Assembly (NCBI GenBank): GCA_036873135.1
Contig: JAPTYO010000002.1
Coordinates: forward strand, 45,189,452-45,253,451
Reading direction: 5' to 3'
Source: Clarkia xantiana subsp. parviflora
Taxonomy: Eukaryota > Streptophyta > Magnoliopsida > Myrtales > Onagraceae
Length of the DNA stretch: 64,000 nucleotides
This document shows positions 11,222-22,330 of this stretch, in pieces; position 1 is the first letter of the stretch; every line of letters starts with the position of its first letter. A program made the position numbers and the translations under genes. The notes under the pieces were generated by a model. That model ran no database searches, was not told the origin of the DNA, and worked only from the letters and a program-made list of their open reading frames with translations.

Positions 11222-11797
11222 CTACCCATTGATGGCTGTTCTAGGTGCAAAATGAATACGGAACTCACTTAGCTCGACTGCCCATTTTTTCGGCCTTCCT
11301 GACGTGTCTGCTTTTTGCAAGTGGTGTTTCAAAGGTTGACTTCTGAGTACTGTTATTTCATGCCCATGGAAATATGGTCTCAACTTTCTAGCTGATATGA
11401 TCAATGCGTAGAGGTACTTTTCGATTGCCAAGTAGTTGATCTCAGACTTTGCCAACGTTTTGCTCACAAAATATACTGGCAATTGTGTATTGCCCTCCTC
11501 CTTCACTAGTACCAAGCTTAGTGCCACGTCGCTTACGAAGTTGTAGAGGAACAGGGGTTCTCCTTGTGTCGGCTTTGCTAGAGTTGGTAGTGTCTTGAGG
11601 TGTTGTTTGAGTTGTTGGAAAGCTTCCTCACACTTTGGTGTCCATTCAAACTTCTGATTTGCCCGTAGCACCTCGAAGAAGGGTAGTGCTTTGTCCCCTA
11701 TCTTGGACAAGAATCTATTAAGGGCTGCCAATCTCCCGTTTAGCCGTTGTACTTCTTTGTGCTTTGTGGGAGATTGCATCTCCTCAATTGCTTGCAA
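11222..11797 (-). pseudogene. RT thumb and RT-RNase H linker, gypsy (Gyp-D)
   Basis: EEMQSPTKHKEVQRLNGRLAAL, ARKLRPYFHGHEITVL and SEFRIHFAPRTAING match the RT thumb and connection in Gyp-A and Gyp-B. It ends at a TAG where the relatives have CAG, a change that fits cytosine deamination. It overlaps the upstream block in another frame because of a frameshift near 11960. Confidence 0.87.
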
Positions 11798-12404
11798 TTT
11801 TTCGGGGTTCGCCTCTATTCCTCACTGACTTACTAAAAAGCCTAAAAACTTCCCTGACTGTACCCCGAATGCACATTTTTTCAGGTTCAGGCGGACTTGG
11901 TATTGGCGCATTCTTTCGAAGGTCATGCGAAGGTTCTCGACGTGGTCCTTTTTTTTCTTTGGACTTGACGATCATGTCGTCCATATATGTTTCCATTGTC
12001 TTCCCTATCATGTCGCCAAATATTTTGTTGACCATACGCTGATATGTTGCCCCCACGTTTATGAGTCCGAATGGCATCACAGTATAGTGGTATATTTCAC
12101 TGTCGGCATAGAATGCCGTGTGGGAGGCGTCTTCCTCGGCCATTTTGATTTGGTTATACCCTGAATATGCATCCATGAAGCTCATTAACTTGTGACCTGA
12201 TGTTGCATCCACTAACTGATCTATCATTGGGAGTGGGTAAGAATCTTTGGGGCATGCCTTGTTGAGGTCACGATAGTCGATGCACATTCTCCAGCTTCCG
12301 CCTGCCTTCTTTACCAGCACTGGGTTTGCGACCCATGTTTGGAACCTGATCTCTTTGATGAATTTTGCTTTTAACAGCTTATCAACCTCTTATTGGATAG
12401 CTAT
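11784..12404 (-). pseudogene. RT palm and fingers, gypsy (Gyp-D), cut by Gyp-E
   Basis: FQTWVANPVLVKK, RMCIDYRDLNKACPKDSYPLP, AFYADSEIYHYTVMPFGL and YMDDMIVKSK are gypsy RT motifs; YMDD is the polymerase core. The block is abutted at 12405 by the Gyp-E LTR. The part upstream of the cut lies at 60829-61234. One in-frame TAG lies close to the cut. The frame is lost after YMDDMIVKSKEKK. Confidence 0.88.
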
Positions 12405-13227
12405 TGTTGTGTCCAAATCCAACCGGGTAGTCGGACTCTTCGGCACTTCGGGTTGGGGACACGTCGGGTGTCGGAAATGAACTTTCTGATGTCGGCAAGG
12501 GGATGTCAGCAATATGCACTTGTCGGCATGTTACGGCTGTCTGGAGTGCAAGCTTGTCGGCAAGGTACGGGTGTCTGCAGTGCAAGCTTGTCGGCAAGGT
12601 AAGCTTATCGGCAAGGTACGACTATCTAGTGCAAGCTTATCGACAAGGTACGGCTATCTGCAGTGCAAGATTGTCGGCAAGGTAAGCTTATCGGCTTCGC
12701 GCGACTTCACCAGCACACGGGAAAATAACCGGCACGGAGAGCGGGGGGTGGTGCCGGTTGAGCCCTCTCCGATGCCTAAATGAAAATCTAGAGAGAGAAA
12801 GTCCTAGAGAGAAGTCAGAGCTTCTAGGCCAAACCTCTTGAGGATGCGTGTAAATGGGTGGCCAAGGTCTCCTATTTATAAGCAACCTTAGAACCGAACC
12901 CGGTTTTCGTGCGGTTCGACGCTGGTTTAAAGGAAAGTAAGAACCGTCGTCTGGTTTGTTTAAGTTGGCCTAGGAGAACTCCTTTTCTCAGTGTTCGGAC
13001 GATAAAAGGATGTGCGTGGTACCTGTTGACGGTCCGGACCACGTCGGATTCGACATCCGGCGTGGTCCGGACTGCCTAGGCAATCCGGAGGTTCTGGTCC
13101 GGACGCATACGTGCGTCCGGACCGTTTTAATCATCGGGTGTTTGTTTTTCAGACCCATTTGTGGTTTTCGACGTGTTTGCGAAGTCTGGAATGTAAATAC
13201 GAACCCGAATTGGGCAGATATCCAACA
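12405..13227 (-). repeat. 3' LTR of Gyp-E
   Basis: It is bounded by TGTTG and CAACA and aligns with 59974-60828. On the minus strand it holds a TATA-like CTTATAAATAGG near 12870-12882 and, downstream, the box GCATCGGAGAGGG and a perfect hairpin (12727-12735 with 12751-12759). Differences from the other copy include indels near 12870 and in the GGTCCGG-rich region. Confidence 0.92.
12727..12780 (-). promoter_or_regulatory. LTR hairpin and GGAGAGGG box (Gyp-E 3' LTR)
   Basis: Arms AACCGGCAC (12727-12735) and GTGCCGGTT (12751-12759) pair perfectly around a C-rich loop (minus strand CACCCCCCGCTCTCC). The minus-strand box GCATCGGAGAGGGCTC lies just upstream in the transcript, and its GGAGAG can pair with CTCTCC in the loop. 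Equivalents with different arm sequences occur in Gyp-C, D and F. Confidence 0.75.
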
Positions 13228-13243
13228 CTTGCCCGCGAGTCAA
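13228..13243 (-). other. polypurine tract of Gyp-E
   Basis: On the minus strand, GACTCGCGGGCAAG precedes the LTR start. It is one substitution away from the GACTCGGGGGCAAG tract of Gyp-F. Confidence 0.65.
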
Positions 13244-14439
13244 GTAACGGTTCAGACCATACTTGAATCTATTTTAAGCTAGGATATAAGCCCAATTTTA
13301 GTTCGGAGCTGACCTCAAGGGTGGCTTGTTTGTCAATTGAGCGCAACAGCTTCGATTTTTCTCCACTTTAATTTTTGTCGGGAGGTATGTTTAACTGTCG
13401 ACATGATTAGCGCAAACAACAATATACATATAACAGTGAATGTAAATGATACGCACGTGCTTATGAACTTATGCAATAACTCTCATAGAAGCATGTGCAC
13501 AAGACATATGACATCAACATGAATGTGATGCTAGCATGATTGTGAAAGATGTGAATAGACGATTGATAATTAAATCATGCAAGTAATAATGTGATAATAA
13601 TAAAAGATATGGATCATGCATTCAAAATGATACAACGCGTGTGAAGTCATGCGCGTGTTATGTCATGTGCGTACCAAATCATATGTGCATAGTATATAGT
13701 CATATCATACTTTAGAAAATTCGAAGTGTTGAAATAAGGAGATGACAACATGTAAACATGCTATTTGAGGACTTAGTAATAAATAATCAAAATTTTAGGA
13801 TGCACCCATAGATAATGATTGATATATATAGGAGAGAGAATACCCATTAGTTAATCCTCCACCATTAGTAGCTTTTAGTGTTATCTCCTTTCTTGAAGAA
13901 GAAGAAAACTTGGGAGTGACAAATTTGGAGGCCAAATATTTGAAGACCAAGCAATTTTAGGACAACCACACCAAGGTCATCACCGGTGGGATTCCGGCGA
14001 AGAGAGGGGCAGACGTGGTGCAGCACACTGCGGCGCGTGGGGCAACCAGCGGCGGCGCGTGGACTCCGGTGACTGCGGTGGTCGGCTTCCGGGGAGGTGG
14101 TCGACTTTTCGGGGTCGTCTCGTGGTGGCGAGTTTAATTTCGGGTACGGTTGGACCCTTTGATACTTCGTTTAAGTTCGATTCGTTCTTGATTGCTTCTT
14201 GAATTTGATTAATCTAGGATGCCTACAAGGTGTTTGATAAAAATCCTACAAGAGGTTAGTTCCACAAATCGGCCAAAATTTTGGCTAAGTGCTGGAAATT
14301 TTGGAAAAATAGAGATAAGTTGTTAAACTTCCCTCATGCATTGTGATTGTTGTCAACACGTTGCACTATGGCTTGAGTGACGTTTTGGCATCCTTTTTCA
14401 TTGAGCTCATATGTTGTCTGCAATCATGATAAAACACTT
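13244..14439 (+). promoter_or_regulatory. Gyp-E 3' internal region with relict antisense promoter
   Basis: There is no ORF of note. A TATA-like GATATATATAGG at about 13820-13831 faces right. Downstream, ATTTGGAGGCCAAAT and a GC-rich GATTCCGGCG tract (about 13980-14150) resemble the sequence after the antisense TATA of Gyp-C. The antisense gene body is not found, so only its upstream part seems to survive. The rest is AT-rich and unrecognised. Confidence 0.5.
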
Positions 14440-14596
14440 AGCAAATATTTTTGAGATATTTAATGCTTGTTACCAAGATTGTCGTTGACTGCCGTTATAG
14501 GAGAATACTTAGAATATATTCCTTGATAGTTGACATCTTGTTGTATGTTGACGGTTGTTGATTGTCATCAACTTGTCGCGCGTTGACGGTTGTTGG
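14440..14596. repeat. left remnant of the Gyp-E 61-bp tandem array
   Basis: It contains CTTAGAATATATTCCTTGATAG and GTTGACGG segments like the units at 52431-53700. The array was split by the insertion of Cop-H at 14597. Confidence 0.7.
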
Positions 14597-15265
14597 TGTT
14601 GGATTACGGGGACGTAATACTACGGAATGCTAAACGTGTACTAGCAAGATATCTAATCTACGCAGCGGAATTAGTACACATACCTTTTAGCTTTCCTGCC
14701 CAAGAACGATGTGGAGGGAGTTCTGATCATCCGGCTGGAACCATGTGCTAGTTCTTCGTTAGAAGAAGTCCCACGCTATGTAGCTCCACAACAAGACCTC
14801 TGATCGATTCTTCAACGGAGATGGAACCTCGGACTTGATGTTGGTGGTGCCGAAATTTAGACTAGGGTGACAAGTTTTCTCAATGGAGATCCTTGTTCTT
14901 AATTATGTGTTTAAACCCTTAGGAGTCACCCCTATATATAGTATTGGGTGGAGTTTCCAAAAGGAAACTCCAACCAATGTGGTACTAGGGTTTTGGCCGA
15001 ACCATGCATAATAAGGGTGAGGCCCATTTTTGGCCTCCCTTGTCAACTACTAATTGGATTTGGCACAATTAGCCCAGATTGACAATTACCTAATTAACTT
15101 AGGTAAATCCCTTAATTAACGGGCTCCTATTACAGCGCCACGTCACCATTTGCTAACAACTCCCACTCGCCAGAATGGGAGGGTGCTCGTTAATCTAAAC
15201 GGTTATGCAATAGTTCATACGAGGCTTGCCGTGCGACCGGCTGATACGACGGGCATCGTGCTACT
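14597..15265 (-). repeat. 3' LTR of Cop-H, part 1
   Basis: It starts TGTTGGATTACGGGGACG, identical in layout to the copy at 41648. It is interrupted at 15265 by Gyp-B and continues at 26475; the full LTR is about 1.38 kb. On the minus strand it holds a TATATATAGG promoter motif near 14930-14941. Confidence 0.88.
15261..15265. repeat. target site duplication CTACT of Gyp-B (left)
   Basis: CTACT flanks Gyp-B here and at 26470-26474. A 5-bp duplication is the norm for Ty3/gypsy integrases. Confidence 0.93.
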
Positions 15266-15959
15266 TGATAGGTTCTGCTATGGCCGTTAGGCCCCTTAAC
15301 GGTGAGGAAACGGCGAACAGGCCCACTGGGCCCCAAATGAAGGTCAAGATGACCCAGGTGAAGGGTCCCGACATAGGGAGTCCCGATGATGAAAGGTCCC
15401 GACAGGGTCGGTCCCGATAGGTGAGCTGGAAGCTCCCGATGAGAAGCCTTTAAGTAGGCCCCGATGACGAATCCCTGAGAACGATTGGCCCTGTCACGAT
15501 GACGAGGGGCCCCGAGCGGTGACATAACGAGATAACTCTGGAGTCCCCGATGTTAGTCGGGACTCGCCATCAGAGGTTAAGGCCGAGATACGCGGGGTGT
15601 GGCCGAGATATGCGGAGCGTAGTTGAGATACGCGGGGCGTGGCCGAGATAAGCGAGATCTGGCCTAGATAGGCGGGATCGTGCACGAGATACACGGGATG
15701 CGGGCTAACAATCCCAACGGTTCACCAGGTAACTGAGGTACCTCTCCGCCTATAAAAGGGCAGAGGTCACCTCAGGTCATTTACGTTGTGTTATACACTT
15801 TGAGATTACTGCTTGCCAGTCCATATGAGATACTCATTTAAGCATCAGAGAGGGATTCTGGGTCACCGCCCGTTCTATCCCCTCTTTGCAGGACCACGTG
15901 GAGCGAAGGAGCTAGGATCGCCGTCAAAGACCGTACCGGAGTTCCACCGTGATCCAACA
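15266..15959 (+). repeat. 5' LTR of Gyp-B
   Basis: It is 694 bp, begins TGATAGG and ends CAACA. A TATA box (CTATAAAAGG) lies near 15751-15760, followed by the box AAGCATCAGAGAGGG (15840-15854). It aligns with 25758-26469 at high identity, apart from small indels in the GGCCGAGATACGCGG-rich segment. Short ORFs in it are chance. Confidence 0.95.
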
Positions 15960-15977
15960 TTGGCGCCGTCTAAGGGA
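15960..15977 (+). other. primer-binding site of Gyp-B
   Basis: TTGGCGCCGTCTAAGGGA directly follows the LTR. Gyp-A has TTGGCGCCGTCTGTGGGA at the same place. The start TGGCGCC is common in plant gypsy elements. I do not assign the tRNA. Confidence 0.8.
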
Positions 15978-15996
15978 AGCGTAACAAAAAGCTGAT

Positions 15997-17688
15997 ATGC
16001 CTTATACTCGTTCAATGGTGGCTGGCAAGCAAAGAAGACAAGGACAATCTGGTGGTTCCCATCATCCTGCTGCGACGACCTTGAATTCACCACCAGAGCA
16101 TGCTGAGGACCAGAATCTCCCCGCGGAGGTCTCTCGGACAGGGGGGCATAATGAAGCTCCTGAAGATACTGCTGCTCAACACCAGGGGAACAGGGAGCAG
16201 GTGGCTCCTCCAGCTTCGGACCTAACGAGGGTTGTGGCGGAAGCCATGCCAATGTTTTTGGCTGCTGTGGAGGCCCTCTTAGATCGGAGGGAGGCTGCAA
16301 GGAGGCAAGAGGAGATGCCTCCGCTAGAAGAGGAAGCGCCCCCACCAGCAGAGGTTCAGAACGTGCGGGAGGCTCAGCCCCGAGGCCAGGGCAAGAGTGG
16401 GGAGTCCGTTCAGCCAGAGAGATTCGTGGTTGATGGGCCAGGACCAGTGCAGAACAGGACCATTCCCCTTAATGGTCCCATCACCCCCGATCAGGTGGTG
16501 AAGATCGTGAACATCTGCATGGGAGAGCAGAAGTCGCTGGTGTTGGAGCTGAGGGATCGATCTACTCATCCCTTCGTTCCTCGACTCATAGACACCCTCG
16601 TCCCGCCAGGGCTGGGTATCCCCACGATAAAGGAGTACGATGGCGAGGGAGATCCGGTTCTTCATGTCCAGAAGCACCTCATGGCGTGTCTGGGCAGAGC
16701 CCCGAATGAAGATATTGTGTGTACGCTGTTCCCGAACACACTTGGCGAGAGAGCCTTGACCTGGTTCTTCAGTCTGCCCCCAGGCTGCATCACTTGCTGG
16801 GCTGATATGCACGACCGGTTCATTCGGCAATACCAAGGTCGCAGACGTTTGCTGAAGAGTGTGAGGTCCCTGACCCAGGTGGTACAGAGGCCCGATGAGT
16901 CGCTGGCGCACTATTACCAGCGATACACTGCTAGCGTGGCGGAGATTGACGAGGAAATTTCGGAGGGTGAAACCATCCGCACCTTCATTCGGAACCTAAC
17001 AGCCCCTTACGGTTCCGACCTGATGCACAGCGTGGCTGAGAAGGCTGTGTGGAATATGGAGGCACTGCAGAAGCGGGTAAAGCGGAAAATTGATGTCCAG
17101 GAATCGAAGATAGCCGCTGGAGAGCTTGGGCCCCCGAAGTCGAATAAGGGAAAGCAGTCGGTCAAACCCTTAGACGAGCGTAAGTCGAAGGATAAAGCCG
17201 AAGGAAGTCGGGGTCGAGGTCGCTCTGATCGGAGGGATGATAGGCGTTCCTCGAAAAAGGACAGGCGAGAGAATCATGACATTCCTCTCAACAGCTCTAT
17301 GGCGGAGGTGTTAACGGGCATGGAGCGACAGGGTATCTCTAGGTACCCCCCGAAGAAGGAAGGAGAGTTTTTAGGATCCTGCACCGACCGCTACTGTCGA
17401 TTCCATCGCGCGAATGGCCACGACACCAACCATTGTCGGGAACTAAAGAAGGAGATCGAGAAGCTGATCCAGAAGGGGAAGCTTAAGGAGTTTGTCGGGG
17501 AGAAACGGTGCCGATCCCGTTCACGATCCCGATCACAATCCCGTTCCCAATCCCGTGATCGGTCCCCAAAGAAGAAGAGGTCCGACCCGGAGTCTTCTGG
17601 TGCCCGTAAGGAGAAGCGGGGCACTATAAATATGATTCATGGAGGATTTGCCGCAGGGGGTGATACCTCGTCCTCCCGGGAGGTTTAA
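15997..17688 (+). CDS. gag: Gag polyprotein of Gyp-B
   Basis: This is the 563-residue structural protein that packages element RNA in virus-like particles. After a Gln/Glu/Ala-rich N-terminus, the retrotransposon Gag core covers about residues 230-370 (WFFSLPPGCITCWADM, FIRQYQGRR, FIRNLTAPYGS). A zinc knuckle of C-x2-H-x4-H-x4-C form (CRFHRANGHDTNHC) sits near residue 467. It is followed by an Arg-Ser repeat tract (about 507-525) and the box GTINMIHGG. The start ATG lies about 20 bp after the PBS. The ORF ends at TAA where Gyp-A reads TAC (Tyr), so the stop is probably a mutation and gag and pol were one frame. Confidence 0.93.
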   Translation: MPYTRSMVAGKQRRQGQSGGSHHPAATTLNSPPEHAEDQNLPAEVSRTGGHNEAPEDTAAQHQGNREQVAPPASDLTRVVAEAMPMFLAAVEALLDRREAARRQEEMPPLEEEAPPPAEVQNVREAQPRGQGKSGESVQPERFVVDGPGPVQNRTIPLNGPITPDQVVKIVNICMGEQKSLVLELRDRSTHPFVPRLIDTLVPPGLGIPTIKEYDGEGDPVLHVQKHLMACLGRAPNEDIVCTLFPNTLGERALTWFFSLPPGCITCWADMHDRFIRQYQGRRRLLKSVRSLTQVVQRPDESLAHYYQRYTASVAEIDEEISEGETIRTFIRNLTAPYGSDLMHSVAEKAVWNMEALQKRVKRKIDVQESKIAAGELGPPKSNKGKQSVKPLDERKSKDKAEGSRGRGRSDRRDDRRSSKKDRRENHDIPLNSSMAEVLTGMERQGISRYPPKKEGEFLGSCTDRYCRFHRANGHDTNHCRELKKEIEKLIQKGKLKEFVGEKRCRSRSRSRSQSRSQSRDRSPKKKRSDPESSGARKEKRGTINMIHGGFAAGGDTSSSREV

Positions 17689-17937
17689 GCCTCCAGAATT
17701 GCGGCTGCTGTGGTGCTGGGTAAGAGGTCCCGATCCTGGACCCTGAAGGAAGAGATGGTGATCTCCTTTTCGTCGGAGGATCTCATAGGCGTGGAGACTC
17801 CGCACGATGACGCTCTGGTCGTGACCTTGGATGTGAACGGGTATGAGATGAAGCGAATTCTGATCGACGGAAGGAGCTCCTCCGATATTCTGTTCATGGA
17901 TGCACTAGAGGCCATGGGAAAACGAAGAAGGACCTGA
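17689..17937 (+). pseudogene. aspartic protease N-terminal part (Gyp-B)
   Basis: It continues the gag frame after the TAA. PHDDALVVTLDV leads to ILIDGRSSSDIL, the place of the protease active-site Asp. Gyp-A has DGGS here, so the residues after the Asp vary. The protease would cut the polyprotein. The block ends because one A is missing from an A-run near 17921 compared with Gyp-A, and the frame resumes at 17955. Confidence 0.85.
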
Positions 17938-17954
17938 AGGAAGCGAACTTCCCG

Positions 17955-19919
17955 ATGGTCGGATTCTCTGGCTCCACCTCCTATCCGCTAGGGGTGATCA
18001 CCCTACCAGTGGAGTTTGGTAGCGGATGGAAATCAGAGAGGAGGAACGTGGAGTTTGTAGTAGTTGATTCCGCGGGGACTTACAACGCGATCATCGGGAG
18101 AACTACCATCAACCCCCTAATGGCGGTTGCCTCGACTGTACACCAGAAGATGAAGTTCCCGACTGACCATGGAGTCGGAGAGGTCAAGGGCGACCAGGTG
18201 GCTTCCCGAAAATGTTATGTCAACGCCACCCGAAGGAGGAGACGAGAGGCCATGACTGTCCTCCAGACAGATGCTGATCCTAGAGAGGAGTTTGGGAGTC
18301 CCGCCCCCGTGGAGGATCTAAAAGAAGTTGAGATTGACGGACCTCAGGAGAAGGTGAAAATCGGGTCTGCTTTGACCGAAGAGACAGCACGAAAGTTGAT
18401 CGATCTGCTGAAAAAGTTCAAAGAGCTGTTTGCCTGGTCCCCGAGCGACATGCCAGGAATCAGCCCCGATGTGATCGTACACGACTTGAAGATAGATCCC
18501 GCGATCAAACCTATCACGCAGAAAAGGCGTCCGATGGGCACAGACAAGAGGATCGCGATCCAGCAGGAGGTGGGCAGGTTGCTCGATGCTGGGTTTATCG
18601 AGGAGCTCCGATTCCAGACTTGGGTTGCTAACCCGGTGCTGATAAGGAAGAGCAATGGGAAGTGGCGGATGTGTGTTGACTTCCGCGACCTGAATAAAGC
18701 TTGCCCGAAGGACTGTTACCCGCTCCCGAGAATCGACCAGCTGGTGGATGCCACGTCAGGACATAAGCTGTTGAGCTTCATGGACACATACTCGGGCTAC
18801 AATCAAATCAAAATGGCTAAGGAAGATGCTCCTCACACAGCATTTTATGCAGACAGTGACATCTATCACTACGATGTCATGCCTTTTGGGTTGATCAATG
18901 CCGGGGCAACCTACCAGCGGATGGTGAACAAGCTGTTCGGAGATATGCTAGGGGAGACCATGGAGGCTTACGTGGATGATATGTTGGTGAAGTCCCGACA
19001 GGCTGAGGATCATGTTCACAACCTAGCCATGGCGTTTGAGCGGATGAGGCTTCATCAGGTTCGTTTAAACCCGACAAAATGCGCCTTCGGAGTCCACTCA
19101 GGGAAATTTTTGGGCTTCATGGTGAGCCAAAGAGGAATTGAGGTGAACCCCGAGAAGCTGAGGGCGATCGAGGAGATGCAGTCTCCGATAAACCATCGGG
19201 AGGTGCAAGTGCTGAATGGCCGACTGGCTGCAATGAATCGCTTCCTGTCCAAGGCAAGTGACCGATCAATGCCATTTTTTGAAGTCCTGAGGGCCAACAA
19301 GAAGTTTGAGTGGACCGCCAAGTATGAAGAAGCGTTCCAGGCACTCAAGCAGCACCTCCGCACCCTCCCGCCGTTGGCGAAACCGGTTCCAGGCGAGCCG
19401 CTCTATCTTTACTTGGCTGTTTCTGAATTTGCCATTAGCTCTGTATTATTGAAGGTTGTCGAGGGTATTCAAGTCCCCATCTATTATGTAAGCGAGGCGT
19501 TTGCCAGGTCTGAATTGAATTATCCTGCCGTTGAGAAGTATCTCTTTGCGCCGATTATAACTGCTCGGAAGCTGAGGCCTTATTTCCATGCACACGAGAT
19601 TACTGTGCTGACGAACCAGCCTCTGAAGCATTTTTTGAACCGACCGGATGCGTCGGGGAGATTAGTGAAATGGGCAGTCGAGCTTAGTGAGTTTCGCATA
19701 CACTTTGCTCCGAGAACGGCTATCAAGGGCCAGGCATTGGCGGATTTTATAGCAGAGTCTACAGCCCCCGATCTAGAAGAAGCGGGCCCTGTAGAAGGGG
19801 CAACCATGGAGGTCCCGATGGCAGAACAACCAGAGATGGCAGAGCAATCAGAACAGCAAAACGAGGAAAATACTTGGGAGATGTACACGGATGGCTCCTC
19901 GAGTTCGGAGGGATCATGA
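17955..19919 (+). pseudogene. pol: protease end, reverse transcriptase and RNase H start (Gyp-B)
   Basis: This open block of about 654 residues begins in the protease (MVGFSGSTSYPLGVITLPV). RT covers about residues 190-400: WRMCVDFRDLNKACPKDCYP near 237, MPFGLINAGATYQRMVNKLFG, and the catalytic YVDD near 338. The RT-RNase H connection follows (ARKLRPYFHAHEITVL), then RNase H opens at MYTDGSSSSEGS. It ends at TGA where relatives have GGA (Gly). It copies element RNA in cytoplasmic particles in active relatives. Here it is cut off from RNase H and integrase. Confidence 0.92.
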
Positions 19920-20942
19920 GCAGGCTTTGTATTGATACCACCAGGCGGAGGTGAACCACTTCGATATGCCTTGGTTTTAACGTTTAAGGCGACGAATAAC
20001 AAAGCTGAGTACGAGGCCCTTATCACGGGCCTAAAAATTGCCAAAGGTACGGGAGTCGCTCACTTGAGAGTGAAGTGTGACGCGGCCCTGATTGTAAATC
20101 AGGTTCAAGGACGATACGAGGCGAAGAGCCCGATGATGAAGAAATACCTGCGCGAGGTGCAACCCATTAAGGAGAGTTTTAAAAGCTTTGACATCGAGGC
20201 GATCCCAAGGGAGGAAAACGTGGAGGCAGATACCTTGAGCATATTTGCCCTGGGGGCACCCTTGGAGGAAAACCAGAAGGTGCACTTCTTGGAGAAGGTG
20301 ATCTTGTCGACCACCGACCCGTCACAGGTGTGCGATATTGAAGCAGGATCGGAGGAGGAGCCCACTTGGATTACCCCGATAGTCGTGTACCTGACTACGG
20401 GGGTAGTCCCCGATGACAAAGTAATAGCTGACAGGATATGTCGGATCGCGGCTAATTACGTGATGCTGGAAAATCAGCTATACAAGAAGGGCTGGTTCTC
20501 GACTCTGTACTTGAAGTGTGTGGCTGAGCCTGACACAAGTCGAATCCTGAAAGAGGTGCATGAAGGGGTCGCGGCTTGTCATGAAGGGACTCGATCCATT
20601 ATGAGGAAAGTACTGAACTTGGGCTATTATTGGCCTACAATGAGCAAGGAGGCGACGGCGTTGGTCGGATCCTGCGACGCGTGCCAGAGGTACGCCCCGA
20701 GTATTGTGGCTCCGGCTGCTAATCTGACGTCCATCAAGAGCGCTTGGCCCTTTGCACAGTGGGGCATCGACTTGGTGGGACCTCTTCCACAAGCACAAGG
20801 TCAATGTATGTATTTGCTTGTAGCTATCGATTACTTTTCGAAATGGATAGAGGCAAAGGCGTTGGCCAAAACAACGAGGAACCAGATCGCAAGTTCCTCC
20901 AGACCCATATTGTGTCCAGATACGGGATTCCTAAGGTGGTGA
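19920..20942 (+). pseudogene. pol: RNase H and integrase N-terminal part (Gyp-B)
   Basis: The block continues the same frame after the TGA at 19917-19919. RNase H residues follow (AEYEALITGLKIAKG, ALIVNQVQGRYE). The integrase zinc segment comes next (HEGVAACHEG, then CDACQRY), and then the first catalytic Asp region (WGIDLVGPLPQAQG). One T is missing near 20888 compared with Gyp-A, which throws the frame off and ends the block at 20942. Confidence 0.9.
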
Positions 20943-21601
20943 TCAGCGACAATGGTCCACCGTTTAACGGGTCTCAGGTGAAGGAGTATCTGGAGGAGTT
21001 GAATATCGAGCATCGGACAGCTTCTGTACGCCATGCTCAGACTAATGGCCAGGTGGAGTCAGCCAACAAAATCGTGATGGATGGCCTGAAGAAGAGGGTC
21101 TATGCCTTGAAGGGCAAGTGGCTGAACGAGCTGGAAAACGTGCTTTGGGCCGTTAGAACAACACCCAAACGAGCAACTGGGGAGACTCCGTTTGGCCTTG
21201 TTTATGGCACGGAGGCTGTAGCTCCCGTGGAGGTAGCCGTGGCATCCCATCGGATGAGATATTACGAACCTCTGACGAACGATGAAATGAGACGTCTGGA
21301 CTTGGACTTGCTCGAAGAGAAGAGGCGGGAAGCCGACGAAGTCCAGGCTCGAATGCGATTAACGACGGCGAGGTATTACAATCGGCGAGTTAAGTCCCGA
21401 CAATTCTTCGTCGGGGAGCTGGTTTGGCGTCGCAACGAGTTTACCCTTTTGGATCGGATCGGCAAGATGTCACCAAAATGGGAAGGACCTTACAAGGTCG
21501 TGGGGATGCCAGCCCCGAATGCATACAAGTTGGAAGACCTCGATGGCAGAGTATTAAAGCATTCTTTTAGTGGCGAACACTTGAAGAAACACTATGCTTG
21601 A
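20890..21601 (+). pseudogene. pol: integrase catalytic core and C-terminus (Gyp-B)
   Basis: After the frameshift, the second catalytic Asp (VVISDNGPPF) and the catalytic Glu (VESANK) are present with normal spacing, followed by VLWAVRTTPK and the C-terminal KWEGPYKVVG. It ends SGEHLKKHYA then TGA, right at the start of the tandem array. The catalytic triad residues are intact, but the frame is not joined to the upstream part. Confidence 0.9.
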
Positions 21602-22330
21602 CGAAAAGTCGCCTTAAGTGGTGCCCGATGAAAAGTCGCCTTAAGTGGTGCCCGATGAAAAGTCGCCTTAAGTGGTGCCCGATGAAAAGTCGCCTTAAGT
21701 GGTGCCCGATGAAAAGTCGCCTTAAGTGGTGCCCGATGTAAAATCGCCTTAAGTGGTGTATGTTATTTATCGTTTGATTCGATGTAAATGAATTTTGTGC
21801 CATCAATAAATGAAGAGGTTGCTTCCAATCAGAGTTATTCTTAGATTTATTCTAAGCACTATAAAGTCGCCTTAAGTGGTGCACGAGAAAAGTCGCCTTA
21901 AGTGGTGCACAAGAAAAGTCGCCTTAAGTGGTGCACGAGAAAAGTCGCCTTAAGTGGTGCACCAGAAAAGTCGCCTTAAGTGGTGCACGAAAAAAGTCGC
22001 CTTGAGTGGTGCACGAAAAAAGTCGTCTTGAGTGATGCACGAGATAAATTCGTCTTAAGTGATGCACGAAATTAAGCCGTCTTAAGTGATGCGTGATTCT
22101 TGGATTTATTCTAAGTATTGGAAAGTTGCCTTAAGCGGTGCATGATGGTAAGTCACCTTAAGTGATGCAAGTTAGTAAGTCGTCTTAAGTGATGCGTGAT
22201 TCTTGGATTTATTCTAAGTATTGGAAAGTCGCCTTAAGTGGTGAATGATGGTAAGTCGCCTTAAGTGGTGCAAGTTAGTAAATCGTCTTAAGTGATGTAT
22301 GAGAATATCTTAAGTGTCGAGGTTTCGACT
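21602..22330 (+). repeat. 27-bp tandem array of Gyp-B
   Basis: Units of about 27 bp (GTCGCCTTAAGTGGTGC plus a variable link) run right after the integrase stop. Early units are regular, later ones drift, and two longer units contain CTTGGATTTATTCTAAGTA. Gyp-A carries the same unit at 30600-31262. Tandem repeats at this place are known in plant Tat elements and can seed satellite DNA. Confidence 0.92.

Noticed and set aside
21602..22330. CRISPR-like array (27-bp repeats)
   Set aside because: Units are head-to-tail with no unique spacers, inside a plant retrotransposon.
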